In this document: one piece after another, positions 59,889 through 64,000 of the stretch
Layout of the letters: each line of letters begins with the position of its first letter
How positions within the stretch are numbered: the stretch's first letter is position 1
NCBI GenBank assembly: GCA_900539605.1
Contig: UQCS01000002.1
Span: forward strand, 1-64,000
Length of the DNA: 64,000 bases
Origin: an uncultured Azospirillum sp.
Lineage (GTDB): Bacteria > Pseudomonadota > Alphaproteobacteria > RF32 > CAG-239
Direction of reading: 5' to 3'
Translations under genes and position numbers: made by a program
The notes under the pieces: generated by a model
Seen by the model: the letters and a program-made list of their open reading frames with translations, nothing else
Told to the model about the DNA's origin: nothing
Databases searched by the model: none

Positions 59889-60908
59889 ATGCGCATTTTT
59901 AAATATATTTCAATATTTTTTCTGGCGGCAGCCGCCATTTTCTATATTTGGCACGAACCGGTCCCCTATCAGATCATGAGCGGACAAACGATGGGAACCT
60001 ATTACAGCGTTAAAGTAAAAACAGGACGTGAAAACAAGCTGCTGCATAAAAATATTAAAGAAGAACTCGAGGCTGTCAATACTGAAATGTCGGTATTTGA
60101 CAACAACTCCGAAATTTCGCGGATTAATCGCGAACCGGCAGATAAATGGATTGAACTTTCGCCGCCGATGCAAAAAGTTCTTCAAAATGCCTACACCATT
60201 TACAGTCAGAGCAACGGTGCCTTCGATCCGACAGTCGGACGGTTGGTAGACTTGTGGGGCTTTGGGACCATCCGTCCTAAAAAAGTGCCTTCCGAAGAAG
60301 ATATCCGCGAGGTTCTGAAAACCTCCGGTTTTAATAAAATCCGCTTCACCCACGATTTTGACAAGATCAAAAAAGAACACGACGAAACAATGATTAACTT
60401 GTCGGCAATTGCCAAGGGATACGGTGTTGACCGGATTGCCGAACTGCTGGAAAAACTGGGTTATCACGATTATGTGGTTGAAATCGGCGGCGAAGTACGT
60501 GCCGGCGGCCGCAAATCCGAACAAGTGAACGGCTGGAATGTCGGCATCATCCGCCCCGAAAACGATTATACCGAAAACGCTTATGTCATCACCCTCAAAA
60601 ACCAGGCTGTGGCCACTTCCGGCGATTACCGCAACTTCATCTACGTCGATGATAAAAAATACTCGCACACTATCTCCCCCAAAAGCGGTTATCCGGTCGA
60701 AAACAACCTTATCTCCGCGACTGTCTTTCATTCCAGCTGCATGATTGCCGACGGTATGACAACGGCGATGATGGCTATGGGCGAAAAAGCAGCGTTGGAT
60801 TATGCCAACCGTTATAATGTTGCCGCCGTTTTATTTGTCCGCGGTGAAGACAACACCGTCAAACCGTTGTTGTCGGAAAGAGCCAAAAGACTGGTCGGAC
60901 GGAAATAG
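59889..60908 (+). CDS. apbE: FAD:protein FMN transferase
   Basis: A 339-residue ApbE with an N-terminal membrane anchor (residues about 5-22, no lipobox). Motifs are MSGQTMGTYYSVKV, VNTEMSVFDNNSEISRINR, LSAIAKGYGVDRIAELLE, GGEVRAGGRK and SHTISPKSGYPVENN. It attaches FMN to Thr residues of RnfG and RnfD. It is 3 nt upstream of rseC and so leads the rnf operon. Confidence 0.96.
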   Translation: MRIFKYISIFFLAAAAIFYIWHEPVPYQIMSGQTMGTYYSVKVKTGRENKLLHKNIKEELEAVNTEMSVFDNNSEISRINREPADKWIELSPPMQKVLQNAYTIYSQSNGAFDPTVGRLVDLWGFGTIRPKKVPSEEDIREVLKTSGFNKIRFTHDFDKIKKEHDETMINLSAIAKGYGVDRIAELLEKLGYHDYVVEIGGEVRAGGRKSEQVNGWNVGIIRPENDYTENAYVITLKNQAVATSGDYRNFIYVDDKKYSHTISPKSGYPVENNLISATVFHSSCMIADGMTTAMMAMGEKAALDYANRYNVAAVLFVRGEDNTVKPLLSERAKRLVGRK

Positions 60909-60910
60909 CA

Positions 60911-61318
60911 ATGGAAAACATTACCCGCTGCGGCATCATTACAACTGTCAATCCCGGTTCAGTTACCGTCACTTTCATCCGCAATGAAGCCTGCAGCGGC
61001 TGTGCGGCCAAAAATGCCTGTGGTTTAAGCGGCGGCCAACCGCTCAGCGTCGAAGTCAAAACCAATGCGCCGCAAAATTATCGAATCGGCCAAAATGTCA
61101 CCCTCGAAATTTCGGTAGAAAACGCACTGACGGCCGCCCTTTGGGCATATGTCCTGCCATTGTTTTTGATGTTGTCGGTTCTGGCTGCATTTCTTACCTT
61201 CGGCAGCAACGAAACAACGGCAGCAACCGCGACACTTGCCGTGTTGCCACTCTATTATGCCTTTCTGTACCTGTTTCGCCGTCGTTTCAAATCGCGAATA
61301 AAAATTAAATTGCGATAA
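60911..61318 (+). CDS. rseC: RseC/MucC-family protein of the Rnf cluster
   Basis: A 135-residue membrane protein. A short N-terminal domain has the Cys cluster CSGCAAKNACG, followed by two membrane helices (about 75-95 and 98-115) and a basic tail. RseC is linked to SoxR reduction and usually co-occurs with rnf. It lies between apbE and rnfB. Confidence 0.9.
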   Translation: MENITRCGIITTVNPGSVTVTFIRNEACSGCAAKNACGLSGGQPLSVEVKTNAPQNYRIGQNVTLEISVENALTAALWAYVLPLFLMLSVLAAFLTFGSNETTAATATLAVLPLYYAFLYLFRRRFKSRIKIKLR

Positions 61319-61331
61319 CTGAAAAAAAACA

Positions 61332-61360
61332 TTTTGCATCCCCCGAATTTGTGCTATGAA
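61332..61360 (+). promoter_or_regulatory. Possible internal promoter before rnfB
   Basis: TTTTGC (61332-61337) and TATGAA (61355-61360) are 17 nt apart in the only sizable gap (76 nt) of the apbE-rnf run. A weak match. Confidence 0.25.
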
Positions 61361-61394
61361 TAAGGCATTGTAAACGAAAGCAAGAGACTGATTG

Positions 61395-62231
61395 ATGAGT
61401 GAAGTTATCGTAGCCAACATTATCGTTTTATCGTCAATTGCCGTCGCCGCGGCAATCATATTATATTTTGCAGCCCAAAAATTTAAGACTGAAAACAACC
61501 CGGTAGCCGACGAAATTGCAGCAATGCTGCCACAAGCCAACTGCGGCGCCTGCGGCAAAGCCGGCTGTCAGGATTTCGCCAACACCTGTGCCGCTGCCGA
61601 CGCCGAATCTTTCGCCCGCCTCTACTGTCCGGTTGGCGGCACCAAAGTGATGAACACTATTGCCGCACGGCTCGGCTATTCTTCCACCGAACATGAGCCG
61701 ACAATTGCTGTTTTGCATTGCAACGGCACTTGTGAAAACGCTCCCGACAAAGTTGAGTATATCGGCCTGCAAAGCTGCCGGCTTGCCAATCGCGCTTTTG
61801 TCGGCAAAACCGGTTGTCCCGACGGCTGTCTGCGCCTGGGTGACTGTGTTCGCAATTGCCCTTTCGGCGCCATTGAAATGAATCCGCAAACCGGATTACC
61901 CGAAGTCAACCCCGACAAATGCACATCCTGCGGGGCCTGTGTACGCATTTGTCCGCGCGGATTATACGAGATCAGGCCGCGCGGTAAAAACGGCGTTCGC
62001 GTTTACGTTGCCTGCAGCAATCGCCAAAAAGGCACACTGGCCCGCAAAAACTGCAAAGCCGCCTGCATTGCCTGTATGAAATGCACAAAAATCTGCCCGG
62101 AAGTCAAGGTAGAAAACAATCTCTCCCATATTCCCGCTACTGTCTCGGCCGAAGCTTACGGGGCTGAACTGGCGGCCAACTGCCCGACCGGCGCTATCAT
62201 TTATACCGGAGTGAAAGATGAGCAAGATTAA
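61395..62231 (+). CDS. rnfB: Rnf complex subunit B
   Basis: A 278-residue protein. The N-terminal helix (residues about 5-25) is followed by the NCGACGKAGCQDFA cluster motif. The second part has multiple [4Fe-4S] motifs: GDCVRNCPFGAIEM, CTSCGACVRICPRGLYEI and CIACMKCTKICPEV. It accepts electrons from ferredoxin (or passes them to it) in the ion-pumping Rnf complex. ATG 61395 is chosen; the frame starts a codon earlier with TTG. rnfC overlaps it by 14 nt. Confidence 0.96.
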   Translation: MSEVIVANIIVLSSIAVAAAIILYFAAQKFKTENNPVADEIAAMLPQANCGACGKAGCQDFANTCAAADAESFARLYCPVGGTKVMNTIAARLGYSSTEHEPTIAVLHCNGTCENAPDKVEYIGLQSCRLANRAFVGKTGCPDGCLRLGDCVRNCPFGAIEMNPQTGLPEVNPDKCTSCGACVRICPRGLYEIRPRGKNGVRVYVACSNRQKGTLARKNCKAACIACMKCTKICPEVKVENNLSHIPATVSAEAYGAELAANCPTGAIIYTGVKDEQD

Positions 62232-63537
62232 AACCTTTTCTGTCGGCGGTATTCATCCCGACAAATACAAAATAACCTCTGACCTTCCGATCAGGGACGC
62301 CGGCATTCCCGATATGCTGTATGTTCCGGTCAAACAACATATCGGCGCACCGGCGAAAATTCTGGTCAAAAAAGGCGACCGGGTCAAAACTGGCACGTTG
62401 CTCGCCGATGCCGACGGCATCGTTTCCGCCGATGTCCACGCACCTGCCTCCGGCGAAGTGGTCAAAATTGAAGAAATTGTCGGCGAAGTTGGTTACCTCG
62501 AACAGATGGTCACCATCAAAACCGACGGCGATGAGTGGGAAGAAAGCATTGACCGCACTCCCGACATCATTCGCAAAATTACGGCCTCTCCGGAACAAAT
62601 CGTCAGCACCATCCGCGCTGCCGGTATTGTCGGCATGGGCGGCGCCGGTTATCCGACGCCGATTAAGGCAACCGTACCTGCCGGCAAAAAAATCGATTGT
62701 ATCATTTTAAACGGTATTGAATGCGAACCTTACCTGACCGCCGATGACCGCCTGATGCAGGAAAAGGCCGAACAAATCATCATCGGCGCCAAAATCCTCA
62801 ATAAAGCACTGGGAATCCAAAAAGCGATTATTGCCATTGATGAAAACAAACCGCATGCGATCGAAACCATGCGTAAATTGACCCGAAGCTATGTCGGTGT
62901 CAATGTAGCCGTCTGCGCCACCAAATACCCTCAGGGCTCGGAAAAACAATTGATTGCCGCCGTCACCGGACGCGAAGTGCCCCCCGGGTGCCTGCCGGTT
63001 GACGTCAACTGCGTGGTACAAAACGTCGGTACCGTTTATGCGGTTTATGAAGCAGTTCAAAAACACAAACCGTTGTTTGAACGCATTGTGACCGTCAGCG
63101 GTGACGACATTAAAAACCCCGGCAACTACCGTGTCAGAATCGGCACCCCCGCTTCTTATCTGATTGAGCAGGCCCAACCGTTGGAAATACCGGGCAAAAT
63201 CATTTTCGGCGGTCCGATGATGGGAACGGCGGCCACCAATCTGGCAGCACCGGTTACCAAAACCACATCTGGAATTTTGCTGTTGAAGACGGCTTCGGTT
63301 ATTGATCCCGAACAAACCGCCTGCATCCGCTGCGGCCGCTGCATCGAGGTTTGTCCGCAGGGATTGCAGCCGTTTGCCATTACCGGATATGTTCGCCGCG
63401 GTGAATATCAGGAAGCCAAAAAAATTCATGTTCTTGATTGCATGGAATGCGGCAGCTGTTCCTATACCTGCCCGGCAAGGATTCCGCTTACCGACTACTG
63501 TAAACTGGCCAAATACGAAATACGCAAAAAGAAATAG
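62218..63537 (+). CDS. rnfC: Rnf complex subunit C
   Basis: A 439-residue NADH-binding subunit. It has the GGIHPDKYK start, HIGAPAKILVKKGDRVKTG barrel segment, GMGGAGYPTPIK (FMN/NADH site) and two ferredoxin motifs, CIRCGRCIEVCPQGLQP and CMECGSCSYTCPARIPL. It lacks the long Ala-rich C-terminal repeats of gammaproteobacterial RnfC, resembling the shorter clostridial/Bacteroides form. Confidence 0.96.
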   Translation: MSKIKTFSVGGIHPDKYKITSDLPIRDAGIPDMLYVPVKQHIGAPAKILVKKGDRVKTGTLLADADGIVSADVHAPASGEVVKIEEIVGEVGYLEQMVTIKTDGDEWEESIDRTPDIIRKITASPEQIVSTIRAAGIVGMGGAGYPTPIKATVPAGKKIDCIILNGIECEPYLTADDRLMQEKAEQIIIGAKILNKALGIQKAIIAIDENKPHAIETMRKLTRSYVGVNVAVCATKYPQGSEKQLIAAVTGREVPPGCLPVDVNCVVQNVGTVYAVYEAVQKHKPLFERIVTVSGDDIKNPGNYRVRIGTPASYLIEQAQPLEIPGKIIFGGPMMGTAATNLAAPVTKTTSGILLLKTASVIDPEQTACIRCGRCIEVCPQGLQPFAITGYVRRGEYQEAKKIHVLDCMECGSCSYTCPARIPLTDYCKLAKYEIRKKK

Positions 63538-63550
63538 GACTACACCGACA

Positions 63551-64000
63551 ATGCTTAAAATTTCGACTGCCCCTCACTTTTATTCTTCCACCGATACCCG
63601 CTCAATCATGCGGGATGTGATTATTGCTCTGCTTCCGGCAGGTGCGGTTGCAATCGCCCTTTTCGGCATCACTGCCTTAACCACGCTTATTACCGCCGTT
63701 GCCGGATGCGTATTTTTTGAATATGCAAGCGCCAAATGGTGGTTTAAACAACCGCCGGCCACCCGCGACCTTTCGGCCGTTGTCACCGGTATTTTGCTGG
63801 CTTATAACCTTCCTTGCAACATGCCGGTATGGATGACCCTGATCGGTTGCTTTGTCGCCATCGTCATCACTAAAACCGCTTTCGGCGGCATCGGCAAAAA
63901 CCTTTTCAATCCGGCGCTGGCCGGGCGGGTTTTCCTGTTCATTTCCTTTCCGGTGCAGATGACAACCTGGGTTCGCCCGCACCTGTTTGATTTTATGAAC
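63551..64000 (+). CDS. rnfD: Rnf complex subunit D, 5' part
   Basis: The first 150 codons of a membrane subunit running off the right edge. ISTAPHFYSSTDTRSIMRDVIIALLPA is the RnfD/NqrB start, followed by helices and FGGIGKNLFNPALAGRVFLFISFP, the conserved GG.G.N.FNPA..G..F motif. The Thr that receives FMN lies beyond the window. It starts 13 nt after rnfC. Confidence 0.95.
   Translation, partial: MLKISTAPHFYSSTDTRSIMRDVIIALLPAGAVAIALFGITALTTLITAVAGCVFFEYASAKWWFKQPPATRDLSAVVTGILLAYNLPCNMPVWMTLIGCFVAIVITKTAFGGIGKNLFNPALAGRVFLFISFPVQMTTWVRPHLFDFMN

Overview
The window looks like chromosomal DNA from a host-associated, moderate-GC alphaproteobacterium, most likely one of the uncultured gut lineages often filed near Rhodospirillales (inference). 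Three points support this. There is a DUF1150 gene, a family known from Alphaproteobacteria. The gene order lnt - HTH regulator - metK - trmB matches that class. The uracil-DNA glycosylase has the alphaproteobacterial variant motifs. Several genes have a different flavour: an Rnf complex laid out rseC-rnfB-rnfC-rnfD behind apbE, a DUF3078-like outer-membrane protein, an MnmA of the SQDFYSG type, and a giant adhesin with chlamydial Pmp-style repeats. Together these suggest exchange with other gut bacteria.

Layout. 1-2366: 5' part of a secreted repeat adhesin (minus). 2.6-6.3 kb: Lon protease and a sugar aminotransferase (minus). 6.5-9.9 kb: mlaA-mlaC, then lemA, a TPM-domain gene and a small membrane protein (plus). 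9.9-12.3 kb: accessory stretch with tandem hairpins, a peptidoglycan-binding-domain protein, an orphan gene and a membrane protein. 12.3-15.3 kb: moxR - DUF58 - TPR (minus). 15.4-17.7 kb: UvrD/PcrA helicase (plus). 17.8-21.2 kb: a putative HExxH metallopeptidase with an acidic repeat tail and an outer-membrane protein (minus). 21.4-22.1 kb: HD nucleotidase and tRNA-Met(CAU). 22.1-33.3 kb (minus): DUF378 protein, PBP1C with its alpha-2-macroglobulin partner, a histidine phosphatase, galE and ugd. 33.5-39.8 kb: unknown cytoplasmic protein, three small membrane proteins, a soluble lytic transglycosylase, two related secreted Cys proteins, UDG. 39.9-47 kb: TPR protein, DUF1150, infA, DedA-family protein, double pseudo-receiver, folD-DUF167-yggT, an acidic protein and a TerB-like protein. 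47.2-55 kb (plus): miaB-phoH-ybeY-corC-lnt, then HTH-metK-trmB. 55-59.8 kb: queH, macro-domain protein, mnmA, dsbD, CDP-alcohol phosphotransferase. 59.9-64 kb (plus): apbE-rseC-rnfB-rnfC-rnfD, running off the end.

Themes. Many genes serve the cell envelope: phospholipid transport, PBP1C/macroglobulin defence, lytic transglycosylase, Lnt, UDP-sugar enzymes, DsbD. Four act in tRNA modification (miaB, trmB, queH, mnmA). The Rnf operon starts with the FMN transferase that matures its flavoprotein subunits. No CRISPR array, rRNA, insertion sequence or prophage was seen. The least explained loci are the metallopeptidase at 17.8-20.2 kb, the Cys-protein pair at 37.4-38.9 kb, the acidic/TerB pair at 45.4-47.0 kb and the orphan pair at 10.2-11.5 kb. 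All functional calls come from reading the sequence; no database search was possible.
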